Positions 63,558 through 64,000 of a DNA stretch of 64,000 bases are shown piece by piece. Numbering within the stretch: the first letter of the stretch is position 1; each line of letters starts with the position of its first letter. Under the pieces are notes generated by a model, which searched no databases, was not told the DNA's origin, and saw only the letters and a list, made by a program, of their open reading frames with translations. The translations under genes and the position numbers were made by a program. Source of the stretch: Wenyingzhuangia gilva (GTDB taxonomy: Bacteria; Bacteroidota; Bacteroidia; Flavobacteriales; Flavobacteriaceae); contig NZ_JAUMIT010000001.1 in assembly GCF_030519655.1 (NCBI RefSeq), positions 434,001-498,000 on the forward strand. The letters are read 5' to 3'.

Positions 63558-64000
63558 TCATTTTACATCTTCTGACTCTTCTTTTCCTGAAGTCCAAATA
63601 ATAGCATTTTTTAATTGATTTAAAAAACGAATGTCTGAAAAAGACTCTTTTGTATGTCCCAGACCTGTATAGAAAACTCTAGCACCTTGAAAGATTTGAT
63701 ACCATATAATGGGATGACTCACCCCCATTTGTTCTCCTGTATAACTACTTTCATCTAAAGTTGCCAACACCTCTATTTTTTCACTTATAGGCAGATGAAA
63801 ATTATACCATTCATCTAAAAAAACTTCTTGTTCTTTTAAGTGAGCTATTGTTATATGATCATGATTTTTACTTAGTTTTACTGTGGCTTTTTGAATTTTT
63901 GGATGATTTTTAAAAACAGCTCCTGTCATTTCTCCGTACCATTCCCATTCCATTTCTGTATCTGTTGCCGCATGAATTCCAACAAAACCGTTTCCTTTTT
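63558..64000 (-). CDS. ThuA-domain protein, C-terminal part (cut by window edge)
   Basis: The frame is open from the right edge to a stop at 63558, giving at least 147 residues. Before the Met at 63953 the frame continues as KGNGFVGIHAATDTE, the conserved ThuA/glutamine-amidotransferase-like motif, so this Met is internal. Later: HPIIWYQIFQGARVFYTGLGHTKESF, another ThuA mark (R-V-FYTGLGH). Members occur in sugar-catabolic clusters of Bacteroidota. Signal peptide and start lie outside the window. Confidence 0.85.
   Translation of the reverse strand, partial: KGNGFVGIHAATDTEMEWEWYGEMTGAVFKNHPKIQKATVKLSKNHDHITIAHLKEQEVFLDEWYNFHLPISEKIEVLATLDESSYTGEQMGVSHPIIWYQIFQGARVFYTGLGHTKESFSDIRFLNQLKNAIIWTSGKEESEDVK

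Overview
The window comes from an AT-rich member of the Bacteroidota, most likely a marine Flavobacteriaceae; I cannot name the genus. Grounds: promoters of the TTTG-N16-19-TAnnTTTG type, a PorT/SprT type IX secretion gene beside ubiE, a TamL-like lipoprotein BamA homologue, a NifU protein with doubled N-terminal domain, an AccD without its zinc ribbon, and a tRNA-Glu/rpsT/tRNA-Glu unit.

Region 1-32.6 kb is a large surface-polysaccharide locus, transcribed leftward throughout. Part A (1-10.7 kb) has glycosyltransferases, a Wzy-like polymerase, an acetyltransferase, a GT-D-like protein, a polysaccharide pyruvyl transferase, a MenD-like thiamine-diphosphate enzyme with an SDR partner, and a Wzx flippase. 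Next come gmd, a four-helix-bundle gene and fcl (GDP-L-fucose). Part B (13.7-24.3 kb) has a UDP-L-FucNAc cassette (CapE, cupin, CapF, CapG), three glycosyltransferases, a WbpV-like SDR, and a second polymerase and flippase. Sugar-precursor genes follow: manA, ugd, a WbpA-like dehydrogenase, a WbpB-like oxidoreductase, two identical tRNA-Val genes, manC and a CapI-like UDP-glucuronate 4-epimerase. The presence of two Wzx/Wzy pairs suggests two polymers or a merger of two loci.

Region 32.6-38.2 kb holds a 1.6 kb gene-free repeat island, folC, and a TonB/ExbD/ExbB energy module split by a second repeat island. Region 38.2-64 kb is mostly conserved chromosome: nhaB (with an EF-hand-like loop), anmK, tRNA-Glu/rpsT/tRNA-Glu, proS, an Asn/Tyr/Trp-rich lipoprotein and OmpP1/FadL porin, nfu, ubiE, porT, a SpoU methyltransferase, tamL, fbaA, accD, gltA, the ilvD-B-N-C-ilvA branched-chain amino-acid genes, a DUF4286 gene, a crotonase, and the C-terminal part of a ThuA-domain protein running off the right edge.

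The most unusual signal is in the spacers. Many intergenic stretches are tandem arrays of strict 7-bp period whose sequences differ from array to array (CG-phased, GTGAG-type, ACTCA-type, TTAAAGT-type). They fill whole spacers (gmd/four-helix gene/fcl, ilvD/ilvB). Two copies of a tandem duplication at 33.6-34.1 kb differ by exactly two heptads at one site. One CG-phased array lies inside the gmd coding sequence as about 42 nt (six heptads, 14 codons), the kind of length that keeps the frame. Other interspersed hairpin repeats share the same islands.
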